A stretch of DNA of 64,000 nt from Sanguibacter gelidistatuariae. Lineage in GTDB: Bacteria > Actinomycetota > Actinomycetes > Actinomycetales > Cellulomonadaceae. The translations under genes were made by a program, and so were the position numbers. This document shows, piece after piece, positions 8,981 to 17,854 of the stretch. The first letter of the stretch is position 1. The number at the start of each line of letters is the position of its first letter. Under the pieces are notes generated by a model. The model made no database searches. It saw only the letters and a list, made by a program, of their open reading frames with translations, and was not told the DNA's origin. The stretch lies in contig NZ_FMYH01000001.1 in the NCBI RefSeq assembly GCF_900096585.1, positions 434,001 to 498,000 on the forward strand. Reading direction: 5' to 3'.

Positions 8981-9323
8981 ATGCGCAACGGGGGATCGGG
9001 GACAGGGGACGGGGTGTGGGGAGGAGGAACTTGGGGACCGGTCTTGATCGTCACAGGGAGATGCGGGGTAGTAGGGCGTCGAGGGAGCCCAGGGCGGTTG
9101 GACGCGGGTGGCCGATGTCGTCACGACCGGCGGTGGCAGGCTCTCGTGATCGTGACGATGTTCCACGTGAAACGGCGAACGTTCTCGTGTTCATGGGTTT
9201 CGTGGGCTCCGGAGCCCCTCCGACACAGTAAAGTTCATGGTGGCTGGAGTGCTCCTGAACCCGACTCGATCGGGCGCGTCGGGCCCGGCCCATCCGACCT
9301 GAGAGAGAGTGGAGGACGATCGC
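8981..9323. other. parA upstream region
   Basis: About 340 bp without a supportable gene, between the transporter relic and parA. It contains a purine-rich stretch (GGGGA-type runs at 8990-9040), a parS-like site at 9159-9174, and the parA ribosome site GGAGG at 9311-9315. The parA promoter must lie here but no -35/-10 pair was assigned. Confidence 0.5.
9159..9174. promoter_or_regulatory. parS-like site (14/16)
   Basis: TGTTCCACGTGAAACG differs from consensus at two positions (position 5 and the last base) but keeps the CACGTGAAAC half. It lies in the parA upstream region, 150 bp before the parA start. Confidence 0.75.
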
Positions 9324-10343
9324 GTGTCTGTGGCACCCGACACCCATCCTCAAAGTCCCGCGACGGAACCATCTCGCGCGGGCTCCGCACGTGATTCACG
9401 TGAAACATCGACGAGGGACCACCACGTGCGTGAGATTCTAGACAGCCTTCCGGACGAGGACGAGACGACCCCGCTCGCGGCTCAGCTCGTCCTTGACACC
9501 CGCCGTCGGGTCTCGCTCGACGGACAGAAGTTCCGCCGGCCTCCGCACACGCGCATCATCACGGTCGCGAACCAGAAGGGCGGGGTTGGCAAGACGACTA
9601 CTACTGTCAACCTGGCCGCGGCGCTCGCCCAGGCGGGACTGAACGTCCTCGTCATCGACAACGACCCCCAGGGGAATGCGTCGACGGCCCTCGGCATCGA
9701 CCATCGCTCCGGCGTGCCGTCGGTCTACGAGGTCCTGGTCGAGGGGATGCTGCTGGCGGACACGATCCAGCCGTGCCCAGAGTTCCCAAACCTTCTCTGC
9801 GTTCCCGCGACGATCGACCTGTCCGGCGCCGAGATCGAGCTTGTGTCCCTTGTTTCACGTGAAACACGGCTGCGTCGGGCCTTGGACGTCTACCTCGAGG
9901 GCCGCGCGACCCAGGGACTTCCTCGGATCGACTACGTGCTGGTTGACTGCCCGCCGAGCCTCGGGTTGCTTACCCTCAATGCCTTCGTGACGGGGCGCGA
10001 AGTGCTTATTCCTATCCAGTGCGAGTACTACGCGCTCGAAGGCCTGAGCCAGCTGCTCAAGACGATCCAGCTTATCCAGGCGCACCTCAACCCGGATCTG
10101 CACGTCTCGACGATCCTGCTCACGATGTACGACGCGCGGACCAACCTGGCCCAGCAGGTCGCGTCGGAGGTGCGCGAGCACTTCGGCAAGGAGACGCTCA
10201 AGACCTCGGTGCCGCGGTCCGTGCGCGTGTCTGAGGCGCCCAGTCACGGCCTCACCGTGATCTCCTACGAGCCGAACTCGACAGGTGCGTTGGCGTACCG
10301 TGAGGCGGCTAGGGAGCTCACGGAACGCGCCACTGTGCTCTAG
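9324..10343 (+). CDS. parA: chromosome partitioning ATPase ParA (Soj)
   Basis: Deviant Walker-A ATPase that binds nucleoid DNA and moves ParB-parS complexes to segregate origins. The 339-residue product has an N-terminal extension of about 70 residues with no family match, as is common in actinobacteria. The ATPase follows: deviant Walker A KGGVGKTTTT (about 90-99), the DNDPQGNAS motif (about 117-125), and Walker B YVLVDCPPSLG (about 205-215). Start GTG 9324 has GGAGG 8 nt upstream; an earlier in-frame GTG at 9309 has none. Two parS-like sites lie inside the coding sequence. It is followed by parB after a repeat-bearing gap. Confidence 0.96.
   Translation: MSVAPDTHPQSPATEPSRAGSARDSRETSTRDHHVREILDSLPDEDETTPLAAQLVLDTRRRVSLDGQKFRRPPHTRIITVANQKGGVGKTTTTVNLAAALAQAGLNVLVIDNDPQGNASTALGIDHRSGVPSVYEVLVEGMLLADTIQPCPEFPNLLCVPATIDLSGAEIELVSLVSRETRLRRALDVYLEGRATQGLPRIDYVLVDCPPSLGLLTLNAFVTGREVLIPIQCEYYALEGLSQLLKTIQLIQAHLNPDLHVSTILLTMYDARTNLAQQVASEVREHFGKETLKTSVPRSVRVSEAPSHGLTVISYEPNSTGALAYREAARELTERATVL
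9392..9407. promoter_or_regulatory. parS site within parA 5' end (15/16)
   Basis: TGATTCACGTGAAACA has one mismatch (third base) to consensus. It lies within the variable N-terminal extension of parA. Confidence 0.87.
9851..9866. promoter_or_regulatory. parS site within parA (perfect 16/16)
   Basis: TGTTTCACGTGAAACA is the exact parS consensus, embedded in parA codons for the residues around LVSRET. Confidence 0.95.
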
Positions 10344-10351
10344 CGTGTGCA

Positions 10352-10484
10352 GGTGGCACGCGATGCCACGCTGGTTTTGGACACAATGATTTTGGTTGTG
10401 ACGATGCCACAGTGACTTTCGTTGTGGCGATGCCACAGTGGTTTTAGCTGTGACGATGCCACAATGGCTTTGGCTGTGACATGG
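10352..10484. repeat. 26-bp tandem repeats with hyphenated palindromes between parA and parB
   Basis: Three adjacent 26-bp units occupy 10395-10420, 10421-10446 and 10447-10472. A partial fourth follows, and a diverged copy lies at 10352-10379. Each carries TGTGRCGATGCCACA or a one-base variant; in unit 2 this is a perfect 6-bp inverted repeat (TGTGGC/GCCACA) around GAT. They fill the gap just upstream of parB (start 10548). The regular 26-bp spacing suggests repeated binding of a dimeric protein or a transcript with serial small hairpins. No matching family of sites was recognised. Confidence 0.8.
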
Positions 10485-10547
10485 TTGACCTGGATTCCAG
10501 GTCGGCACCGAACCTAGTCATGACGATGGGTACCGAGAGGACAAGCT

Positions 10548-11834
10548 GTGACCGAAAAGCGCCGTGGGCTCGGCAGGGGACTAGGGGCACTGATCCCCAC
10601 GTCTCCTGAAGGGGGACGTCCGGTCGATGTCTTCTTCCCTGACCGCTCAGCGACATCCGTGGTGACCCGGCAGGCCACCGCGGAGCCGACCCGTAGGCCG
10701 AGGCCGGCGTCGGGGGATGTTGCGAACGCTGGCGGCCCGACCCCCGACAAGAACCGCGCCGGTCGGTCCAGTGCGGACGGTCCCGCGGAGGGAGAGGTGC
10801 CCGCGACGGACGCGCTGTCTACTTCCACCTTGGACGCGTCGCCGGGCATGTCCGCACGGGTCAAGGCCGAGTCGAAGGGCGCAAATTCCTCCCGCACGAG
10901 CGTCCCGTCCCTCACGCAGCGCGAGCGTGGAACGATCCGCATCGACTCCGTTTCACGTGAAACATACGTCGCCGCCACGGGCGCCGAGCCGACCCTCGAC
11001 CTCCTGCCGGTCCCCGGGGCGTCCTTCGCAGAGCTTCCCGTCGAGAGCATCCACCCGAACTCTCGACAGCCGCGCACGATCTTCGACGAGAACGACCTGG
11101 CCGAGCTCGTCGGGTCGATCCTTGAGGTCGGCGTCCTCCAGCCCATCGTGGTCCGTCCCTCGCAGGAGACCGACGGCTACGAACTCATCATGGGCGAGCG
11201 GCGCTGGCGCGCCACCCAGCAGGCCGGCCTGACCACGATCCCCGCGATCATCCGCGAGACCGAAGACGGGGACCTCCTGCGGGATGCCCTCCTGGAGAAC
11301 CTGCACCGGTCCGCGCTCAACCCGCTTGAAGAGGCCGCGGCCTACCGACAGCTGCTTGATGATTTCGGCTGCACGCACGAGGAGCTCGCGTCACGGATCT
11401 CGCGGTCCCGTCCGCAGATCTCGAACACCTTGCGGCTGCTCAAACTTCCCCCGTTGGTCCAGCGTCGCGTTGCGGCGGGCGTCATCTCTGCCGGTCACGC
11501 CCGTGCGCTGCTCGGCCTCGCCGACCGCAGCGAGATCGAGCGCCTCGCCCAGCGGATCGTCGCTGAGGGGCTCTCCGTCCGGGCGACCGAGGAGATCGTG
11601 GCCCTCGGCGGACTGGACGAGGAGAAGAAGGTCACCCAGCGTCCGCGGGCGGGCGCCAGGATCCAGGCGATCGACGAGCTCGCCTCGCGACTCTCCGACC
11701 GCTTCGAGACCCGCGTCAAGGTCGACCTGGGCAAGACCAAGGGAAAGGTCACCGTCGAGTTCGCCTCGGTCGAGGACCTCAACCGGATCCTCAATGTCAT
11801 GGCCCCGGAAGAACCGGGTCTGTTCAAGAAGTAG
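10548..11834 (+). CDS. parB: chromosome partitioning protein ParB (Spo0J)
   Basis: CTP-dependent DNA clamp that loads at parS and spreads along DNA. The 428-residue product begins [16 protein letters not shown], the ParA-stimulating N-terminal motif. A long variable linker (about 20-155) follows, then the CTPase/ParB N-domain ([17 protein letters not shown], then [14 protein letters not shown]). The parS-binding helix-turn-helix is in the region [19 protein letters not shown], with a C-terminal dimerisation domain. GTG start behind GAGAGG. A parS site lies within the linker codons. A strong terminator follows. Confidence 0.96.
   Translation: MTEKRRGLGRGLGALIPTSPEGGRPVDVFFPDRSATSVVTRQATAEPTRRPRPASGDVANAGGPTPDKNRAGRSSADGPAEGEVPATDALSTSTLDASPGMSARVKAESKGANSSRTSVPSLTQRERGTIRIDSVSRETYVAATGAEPTLDLLPVPGASFAELPVESIHPNSRQPRTIFDENDLAELVGSILEVGVLQPIVVRPSQETDGYELIMGERRWRATQQAGLTTIPAIIRETEDGDLLRDALLENLHRSALNPLEEAAAYRQLLDDFGCTHEELASRISRSRPQISNTLRLLKLPPLVQRRVAAGVISAGHARALLGLADRSEIERLAQRIVAEGLSVRATEEIVALGGLDEEKKVTQRPRAGARIQAIDELASRLSDRFETRVKVDLGKTKGKVTVEFASVEDLNRILNVMAPEEPGLFKK
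10949..10964. promoter_or_regulatory. parS site within parB (15/16)
   Basis: CGTTTCACGTGAAACA has one mismatch (first base). It lies in the part of parB encoding the variable linker. Confidence 0.87.
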
Positions 11835-11895
11835 GCGCACCAGCCCTGCCACCTGATCGGGACATGGGCGCGGCGGGCCTGGGTCAGCAAGAGGA

Positions 11896-11932
11896 CAGAA
11901 GGGCACCCACAGATGCTGTGGGTGCCCTTCTG
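11896..11932. terminator. bidirectional terminator hairpin between parB and ddl
   Basis: A perfect 17-bp stem (11896-11912 with 11916-11932) around the 3-nt ATG spacer lies between the convergent genes parB and ddl. There is no strong T-tract, as is frequent in high-GC actinobacteria. Confidence 0.85.
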
Positions 11933-11956
11933 CGCGGATGATGCGCGCAGGTGCTG

Positions 11957-12910
11957 CTACGAGTCTTGACGGACGCGTGCGGTCTCCACGATCGACCGGT
12001 ACAGCTCGGGGAGCTCCCGGCCGCCGGCCAGGGCGGCCTGCGGGAAGAGGGAGGTCTCGGTCATCCCCGGTGCCACGTTCACCTCGAGGAACTGGATGGA
12101 GCCGTCGGCCTCCAGGATGAGGTCGGTCCGGGAGATGTGCCGTAGTCCGAGGGCCTTGTGAGCCTCGATCGCGGTGCGTGCGACCGTCTCGGCCTGCTCC
12201 GCGGTCACCCGCGCCGGGGCGAAGTACTCGGTGCGCCCCGGGTTGTACCGGGCGTCGTAGTCGTAGGGTCCGTCGGTGACGATCTCGACCGGCGGGAGCG
12301 CCTGGCAGCCGTCCGCGGTCTCGATCACCGAGACCGCTACTTCGGTCCCGGTGACGGCGCGCTCGAGCAGCGCGACGTCGCCGTAGGCGAAGCAGGTGAC
12401 CATCGCGCGGGGAAGCTCGGCGATCGACCTGACGAGGGTCACGCCCAGGGCGGATCCCCCGCGGGAGGGCTTGACCACAAGAGGCAGCCCGATCTTCGCG
12501 ACGACCGCGTTCATCACGGCCTGCGCACCGAGCTCACGGAAGAGGCTCTGCGGCAGCGTGACGTAGTCGGGGGTGGAGATTCCCGCACGGGCAACGACGG
12601 ACTTGGCCACGGGCTTGCTCCACGCGATGCGCGAGGACCGTGGGCCGGTGCCCACATAGGCGAGGTCGAGCAGCTCCAGGACATCGCGGATCGACCCGTC
12701 CTCGCCGCTCGCCCCATGCAGGATCGGCCAGACGACGTCGGGACGGATGTCGGAGAGCATCGGGATGAGGTCGGCGTCGACGTCGTGCACCGTCACCTCG
12801 ACCTGGGCGAGGCGCAGGGCCTCAGCCACGCGCCGGCCGGACCGCAGCGAGACGTCGCGCTCGTGGGATAGGCCGCCGGACAGGACAACGACGCGCGGGC
12901 TGTGTGTCAT
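11957..12910 (-). CDS. ddl: D-alanine--D-alanine ligase family protein (ATP-grasp)
   Basis: ATP-grasp enzyme expected to join two D-alanines for peptidoglycan precursors. The 317-residue product has the N-terminal GGLSHERDVSLRSG (about 12-25), HGASGEDGSIRDVLELL (about 64-80), the ATP-grasp loop KPSRGGSALGV (about 147-157) and the metal-binding C-terminal segment FLEVNVAPGMTETSL. Length is at the short end of Ddl. It overlaps the upstream aminotransferase stop by 4 bp, so the two are translationally coupled. An actinobacterial genome may hold a second Ddl elsewhere, so a related ligase role cannot be excluded. Confidence 0.85.
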   Translation of the reverse strand: MTHSPRVVVLSGGLSHERDVSLRSGRRVAEALRLAQVEVTVHDVDADLIPMLSDIRPDVVWPILHGASGEDGSIRDVLELLDLAYVGTGPRSSRIAWSKPVAKSVVARAGISTPDYVTLPQSLFRELGAQAVMNAVVAKIGLPLVVKPSRGGSALGVTLVRSIAELPRAMVTCFAYGDVALLERAVTGTEVAVSVIETADGCQALPPVEIVTDGPYDYDARYNPGRTEYFAPARVTAEQAETVARTAIEAHKALGLRHISRTDLILEADGSIQFLEVNVAPGMTETSLFPQAALAGGRELPELYRSIVETARVRQDS

Positions 12911-14217
12911 AGGGAATCTGGTCCAGGGTTGTCGATGTCGGTCACGTCGTCGGGGGAGGGTGAGGTGCCGAAGATCTCGACGAGCTCGCGCTCGGCGTTG
13001 ACGACGGCGGCCAGGCGCCGCACGCCCTCACGGATCCGCTCGGGCGTGGGGAAGCAGTAGGACAGGCGCATGTGGTCGGCGCCCGAGCCGTCCGCGAAGA
13101 ACGCGGTCCCGGGGACGTAGGCCACCCGACCGGTCACAGCCCGCGGCAGCATGGACTTCGAGTCCAGCCCGTCGGGCAGCTTGACCCAGGTGTAGAAGCC
13201 GCCGTCCGGGACAGTCCAGGAGGCGTCGGGAAGGTGTTCGGCCAGCGCGCCGACCATCGCGTCTCGCCGCTCGCGGTAGAGCTCACGAAAGGACTTGATC
13301 TGGCCCTTCCAGTCGCTCGTGGACAGATAGGCAGAGATGGCCATCTGCGAGGCGTTGGAGGGGCACAGGATGGCGGACTCCGAGGCCAGCACGAGCTTCT
13401 CGCGGACGGCGTGCGGTGCCACGACCCAGCCGACCCGGAAACCAGGGGCGAAAGTCTTGGAGAAGGAACCCAGGTAGAGGACACCCTCCTCATCGGTGCT
13501 GCGCATGGCCGGCAACGGATCGTGACTGAAGCCCAGCAGCCCGTAGGGATTGTCTTCGATCACCAGCACCCCGTGCCGGCGAGCGATCTCGAGAATCCGT
13601 GGGCGGCGCTCGAGGCTCAGCGTGACGCCGGCCGGGTTGTGGAAGTTGGGGATCGTGTACAGGAATTTCACACGTCGCCCCTGGGCAGCCAGCCGTGTGA
13701 GGGTCTCCTCGAGGGCCTCGGGGATGAGCCCGTCCCCGTCGATCGGCACGTGGACGATGTCCGCCTGGTAGGAACGGAAAACCCCGAGCGCGCCGACGTA
13801 GCTCGGTGCCTCCGCGACGATCACGTCGCCGGGATCGATGAAGATCCGGGTGACCAGATCGAGCGCCTGCTGGGAGCCGGTCGTGACGACGACGTCGTCG
13901 GGATGGGCATCGATCCCCTCGAGCCGCATGACATCGAGGATCTGCTCGCGCAGCTCCTCGAGGCCCTGGCCGGAGCCGTACTGGAGCGCGGTTGTGCCCT
14001 GTGTCGCGATGACCCGCTGCATGGTGTCCGCGATGACGCCGAGCGGAAGTCCCTCGAGGTAGGGCATGCCGCCGGCGAGGGAGACCACCTCGGGGCGGTT
14101 CACGACCGCGAAGAGCGCACGGACCTCTGAGGCGCGCATGTTGTGCGCTCGCTGCGCGTACGCACCGAACCAGGGGTCGAGCCGAGTTCCGGGCGTGGGC
14201 GGTGTCAGTGAAGTCAC
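12907..14217 (-). CDS. PLP-dependent aminotransferase (class I/II, MocR/2-aminoadipate type)
   Basis: Fold-type I pyridoxal-phosphate aminotransferase of about 436 residues. Visible landmarks are SLAGGMPYLEGLP near the N-terminus, QYGSGQGLEELREQI, the cofactor contact TGSQQALDL, IPNFHNPAGVTLS, EDNPYGLL (Asp/Tyr contacts), and the PLP lysine in LGSFSKTFAPGFRVGW. This pattern fits the multi-substrate branched-chain/aromatic/2-aminoadipate group; the substrate cannot be read from sequence. GTG 14217 was chosen over an ATG 8 codons upstream because the usual N-terminus begins TSLTPPTPGTRLD. It precedes ddl with a 4-bp overlap. An amino-acid racemase-like link to cell-wall synthesis is only speculation. 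Confidence 0.88.
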   Translation of the reverse strand: MTSLTPPTPGTRLDPWFGAYAQRAHNMRASEVRALFAVVNRPEVVSLAGGMPYLEGLPLGVIADTMQRVIATQGTTALQYGSGQGLEELREQILDVMRLEGIDAHPDDVVVTTGSQQALDLVTRIFIDPGDVIVAEAPSYVGALGVFRSYQADIVHVPIDGDGLIPEALEETLTRLAAQGRRVKFLYTIPNFHNPAGVTLSLERRPRILEIARRHGVLVIEDNPYGLLGFSHDPLPAMRSTDEEGVLYLGSFSKTFAPGFRVGWVVAPHAVREKLVLASESAILCPSNASQMAISAYLSTSDWKGQIKSFRELYRERRDAMVGALAEHLPDASWTVPDGGFYTWVKLPDGLDSKSMLPRAVTGRVAYVPGTAFFADGSGADHMRLSYCFPTPERIREGVRRLAAVVNAERELVEIFGTSPSPDDVTDIDNPGPDSL

Positions 14218-14279
14218 AGCACCTAGTCTCCCACGGGGCATCGGGGGAAAGTGTGAAGGACGGCCGAGCAGACGAGACA

Positions 14280-14315
14280 GGGCCTGGTACCGCTGCAGTC
14301 AGCGGCACCAGGCCC
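14280..14315 (-). terminator. terminator after trxA
   Basis: A 16-bp stem with one mismatch (14280-14295 with 14300-14315) and a 4-nt loop lies 25 bp past the trxA stop on the minus strand. Confidence 0.75.
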
Positions 14316-14339
14316 CATCAGGGACGTCAAGAGGAGCAG

Positions 14340-14693
14340 TCAGGCGGGGCTGCCGGCGAGGATCGCGTCGATCTCCTCGACGAGGGCACGCTTGGGGCGG
14401 GCACCGACGATCGAGCGGACGAGCTCGCCGCCCTTGTAGACGTTGAGCAGCGGGATGGAGACGACGTTGTAGGCCGCGGTGGTCTGCGGGTTCTCCTCGG
14501 TGTCGAGCTTGGCGATCTTCAGACGTCCGGCGTACTCACCGGCGAGCTCGTCGAGGATCGGGGCGACCATCCGGCACGGTCCGCACCACTCGGCCCAGAA
14601 GTCGACCAGGACGGGGATCTCGGACGCGAGGACCTCGGCCGTGAATGTCGCGTCGGTGACGTGAACAGGGGTGGTTGAAGCGGTGGTGCTCAC
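14340..14693 (-). CDS. trxA: thioredoxin
   Basis: Small dithiol oxidoreductase kept reduced by TrxB. The 117-residue product contains [12 protein letters not shown] with the CGPC active site (about 37-40) and the cis-Pro loop [14 protein letters not shown] (about 77-90). A much longer open frame runs upstream antisense-like through trxB, but only this last part encodes thioredoxin. GTG 14693 overlaps the trxB stop (GTGA), giving a coupled trxB-trxA operon. Confidence 0.95.
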   Translation of the reverse strand: MSTTASTTPVHVTDATFTAEVLASEIPVLVDFWAEWCGPCRMVAPILDELAGEYAGRLKIAKLDTEENPQTTAAYNVVSIPLLNVYKGGELVRSIVGARPKRALVEEIDAILAGSPA

Positions 14694-15691
14694 AGTGCCT
14701 CCAGGGATTCGATGGCTTCGACGAGCACGCTCGGCGAAGCATCCGCGCCGACGAGCCCGGCGAGGTAGTGCTGGGCGTCCAAGGCGGCCGCGCAGCCGGA
14801 CCCGGCGGCGGTGATCGCCTGCCGGTAGGTGTGGTCGACGGCATCTCCGCAGGCGAAGACCCCGGCGATGCTGGTGCGGGTGGATCGTCCCTCGACCGCG
14901 ATGTAGCCCTCGGCGTCCAGGTCGATCTGGCCCTTGACGAGCTCGGTGCGGGGGTCGTGGCCGATCGCCACAAACAGGCCGGTTGCGTCGATCTCGCGCT
15001 CGGCACCGGTGACCGTGTCTCGCAGGCGCAGGTTCTCGACCTTGTTCTCGCCGTTGATGCCCACGACCTCGCTGTTCCAGGCGAACTCGATCTTCGGGTC
15101 GTTCGCGGCCCGCTCGGCCATGATCTTGGAGGCGCGCAGGGAGTCGCGGCGGTGCACCATCGTCACCTTGGAGGCGAAGCGGGTCAGGAAGGTGGCCTCC
15201 TCGACCGCGGAGTCCCCGCCGCCCACGACCACGATGTGCTGGTCGCGGAAGAAGAAGCCGTCGCACGTCGCGCACCAGGACACACCGCGCCCGGACAAAC
15301 GCTTCTCGTCGTCCAGGCCCAGCTCGCGGTACGCGGAGCCGGTCGCCAGGATGACCGCACGCGCGGTGAACGTGTCGCCGTTGCCGGTGCGGATCGTCTT
15401 GACCGGTCCGTCCAGCTCGACCTCGGTCGCGTCGTCCCACTCGATGACCGCCCCGAAACGCTCGGCCTGCTTCTGCATGTTCTCCATGAGCTCTGGGCCC
15501 ATGATCCCGTCGGTGAAACCGGGGAAGTTCTCGACCTCGGTCGTGTTCATCAACGCGCCACCGGCTGTGATCGACCCCGCCAAGACCAGCGGAGCGAGCC
15601 CGGCGCGCGCGGCGTACACAGCCGCGGTATATCCGGCCGGCCCTGATCCGATGATGATGACGTCGTGCGTGGGGGCGTTCAGGTCGCTCAC
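14690..15691 (-). CDS. trxB: thioredoxin reductase
   Basis: FAD/NADPH enzyme that reduces thioredoxin. The 333-residue product has the FAD motif [17 protein letters not shown] (about 16-32), the redox-active pair in WCATCDG (about 142-148), the NADPH motif [13 protein letters not shown] followed by HRRD (about 162-190) and the C-terminal FAD motif [10 protein letters not shown]. The GTG start is preceded by GAAGGAAAA. It is first in the trxB-trxA operon. A SigR/SigH-type promoter lies about 80 bp upstream, indicating induction by disulfide stress. Confidence 0.96.
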   Translation of the reverse strand: MSDLNAPTHDVIIIGSGPAGYTAAVYAARAGLAPLVLAGSITAGGALMNTTEVENFPGFTDGIMGPELMENMQKQAERFGAVIEWDDATEVELDGPVKTIRTGNGDTFTARAVILATGSAYRELGLDDEKRLSGRGVSWCATCDGFFFRDQHIVVVGGGDSAVEEATFLTRFASKVTMVHRRDSLRASKIMAERAANDPKIEFAWNSEVVGINGENKVENLRLRDTVTGAEREIDATGLFVAIGHDPRTELVKGQIDLDAEGYIAVEGRSTRTSIAGVFACGDAVDHTYRQAITAAGSGCAAALDAQHYLAGLVGADASPSVLVEAIESLEAL

Positions 15692-15773
15692 TGGTCGTTT
15701 TCCTTCGGTCGGATCGGGAAGAGGTCGATGGGGCTGCCGGCTCCCGCTGCGGGAAGAACACTGCGTTGTGAAG

Positions 15774-15800
15774 AACACTGCATCGGACCGGCTTGTTCCC
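15774..15800 (-). promoter_or_regulatory. putative SigR/SigH-type promoter of trxB-trxA
   Basis: On the minus strand GGGAAC (15800-15795) is followed after exactly 18 nt by GTT (15776-15774). This matches the GGAAC/T-N18-19-GTT pattern of actinobacterial disulfide-stress sigma factors. The predicted start is about 75 nt upstream of the trxB GTG. Two direct copies of a 12-mer (15753-15764, 15770-15781) overlap the -10 area. Confidence 0.65.
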
Positions 15801-15870
15801 GCCGTCCTGCGGTTCCTCCGCCGCACCCGTCGAGCTGGGCACGTGCGTTCCGCAGACGGCGGGAGCGGGA

Positions 15871-17784
15871 CTAGGACACGTTGATCTCGAAGATGTTCGC
15901 CCGGTTCTCACCGGACGATACCTGAGGCAGCTCCGTGAACCAGATGACGATCGTCGAGGTCTCCACGGGAGCGGCGAAGGAGAACGCGGCCTCCGGTTGC
16001 AGTGGCCCGGAGGCGAGCAGCGTCCCACCGGTCGGGTCGCTCGCGTCGGTCGCGCGGATCTCGACGTTCCCTCCTGTGTTGTTCGTGGAGAGGAAGATCG
16101 ACGACACCGGAGCCGCCTGCTCGAGCGTGACGAGGAAGCCCACTCCGTGCGTGTAGCCGCCGAACTGGGGTGTCTTGTAGGTCCGGGAGTACCAGGCAGT
16201 CTGAGCGTCGCCGTCGACCGCCTTGGCGGCCAGCTCGGGGTGGTCGTCCGGGGCGTTGCCGGGCAGGGAGATCTGCGCGCCGCTCGCGATGACGGGGACG
16301 ACAGCGGCAGGTGCCTCCGCGGTCGGCGTTGCGCCGTCGGTCGGGTCGGTCGTGCCGTCGGTGCTGTCGGCCGTGGGACGCCCGTCGGGCTGGACGATCG
16401 CCGGGGTGTAGCCGGAGAAGAGCGTGTTCTTGGCCACGACCCCACCCACGACGAGCAGAGCGAGCATGAGGGTGAGGACGACCGGGGTCGGATTGAAGCG
16501 GAACCGCCGGGCGCGTTCCGTGGTCGAGATGGGCGCGCCCGGTGCGGCCGCGGGCCGAGGCGTGGAGGGCGCCGGAGGGACGGGGGGGCCACCAGCCGAG
16601 GAGAACGCTCCGAATGGCGGCTGAGGAGGACGCCCGGCCGCCTGGGGGGTGACCGAGGGCGGGAGGGCCGCGCCGCCCGATGCCACACTGCCTGACGCCG
16701 CGCCGACCGCTGCGGTCCCGGAGGCCACGGCCACGACGGTGTCATCGGCTGCGGCGCTCAGACCGGCGCCCAGGGCCGCTGCCCCGGCTGCGGCCGGGAT
16801 CGATCCGGTCGCGGCGACCCGGGGGATGCGACCGGTGGACTGACGGCGCACGGGTCCGGCAGGCGGAGGTGTCCCCGGCATCGTCGCGCCGGCCGAGGGT
16901 GCGGCGGCCGAACCGAAGACGCGGACCGACTGACGGTTCACACCTGTGCTGGAGGCAGGTTCGTCCACGGGCGCGGGGTCGGCAGGTTCGTCGTCGTCCG
17001 CGGGGAGATCTTCCTCGTCCCAGGGTTCGAGCTCCTTGACCAGCTCGCCCGGGGTGTGCGGGCCGTCGTCGTGCGGGCCGAGGGTGACGACGCAGAGGGT
17101 GTCGAGGTCCTTGGGGACGCTGGGCACCACCTCGCGCGGGGGCGCGAGCACGTCGTCGGGACCCTGGTGCGCGGGGGAGAGCGACCGGGGGTCGAGGGCA
17201 GCGGCGGCGCTGCCGGCGAGCGGCAGCACGCCGGTCAGGGCGTAGTGCAGGAGCGCGACGAGGCCGACGGCGTCGTCGCGGGAAGCCACGTCCCCGGTCG
17301 CCGGAGTGCGGCTGTGGGGGAGAGTGCCGTCGATGCCCAGCCCGGTGACCCGGACCGTGCCCCTGTGGATGCGGATGGCTGCGGGGCGCAGCGCACCGTG
17401 GTGCACACCGCGGCGGCGGGCAGCCTCGAGCGCCTTCGCGGCGTCGCCGATCACGGCGCGGGCGGCCCTGGCGCTGAGCGGACCGCGGTCGACGAGATCG
17501 GCCAGGGACACCCCGGAGTACGGCTCGGTCACGACGAAGTCCCGGCCGGTGTCGTGCAGGACGTCGAGGACCCGGGTCAGGTGCGTGTCAGAGATGAGAG
17601 CGGCGCGTCGGGCGGCGTCGAGGGTCAGCCCGGCGTCGGGCCCCTCGATCAGGCTCACCCGGACCGGGCGGTCGAGGATCTGGTCGGTGGCAGCCCACGG
17701 CTGGACACCCAGCAGGTCGGTTGCGAGCGGCTCCTCGAGCCGATAGCGAGCGACGACGAGCATGCCCGGTTCTAGGCTGTCCAC
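15871..17784 (-). CDS. membrane-anchored pseudokinase of the MurJ locus, with C-terminal sugar-binding-like domain
   Basis: The 637-residue product has an N-terminal protein-kinase fold (about 10-240) that lacks the catalytic residues. The HRD-like position reads HGALRPAAI, the DFG position reads GLGIDG, and the usual VAIK lysine is replaced. A long Pro/Ala-rich linker follows (about 265-425), then one membrane helix (about 440-462) and an extracellular domain with a discoidin/F5-8C-like look ([15 protein letters not shown]). In mycobacteria a similar pseudokinase is fused to MurJ; here it is a separate gene 70 bp downstream of murJ. It probably acts as a signalling scaffold for lipid II flipping. 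GTG start behind GGGGA. Confidence 0.82.
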   Translation of the reverse strand: MDSLEPGMLVVARYRLEEPLATDLLGVQPWAATDQILDRPVRVSLIEGPDAGLTLDAARRAALISDTHLTRVLDVLHDTGRDFVVTEPYSGVSLADLVDRGPLSARAARAVIGDAAKALEAARRRGVHHGALRPAAIRIHRGTVRVTGLGIDGTLPHSRTPATGDVASRDDAVGLVALLHYALTGVLPLAGSAAAALDPRSLSPAHQGPDDVLAPPREVVPSVPKDLDTLCVVTLGPHDDGPHTPGELVKELEPWDEEDLPADDDEPADPAPVDEPASSTGVNRQSVRVFGSAAAPSAGATMPGTPPPAGPVRRQSTGRIPRVAATGSIPAAAGAAALGAGLSAAADDTVVAVASGTAAVGAASGSVASGGAALPPSVTPQAAGRPPQPPFGAFSSAGGPPVPPAPSTPRPAAAPGAPISTTERARRFRFNPTPVVLTLMLALLVVGGVVAKNTLFSGYTPAIVQPDGRPTADSTDGTTDPTDGATPTAEAPAAVVPVIASGAQISLPGNAPDDHPELAAKAVDGDAQTAWYSRTYKTPQFGGYTHGVGFLVTLEQAAPVSSIFLSTNNTGGNVEIRATDASDPTGGTLLASGPLQPEAAFSFAAPVETSTIVIWFTELPQVSSGENRANIFEINVS

Positions 17785-17854
17785 GAAAGGTCCCCATTCC
17801 AGGTTCGCCAGGTTCCATCAAAGTGAGTCGGCATCGGGCAACATCGTACGCGGC

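Noticed and set aside
14340..16745. 801-codon minus-strand open frame ending in thioredoxin
   Set aside because: Only the last 117 codons encode TrxA; the rest runs out of frame through trxB and the pseudokinase gene.
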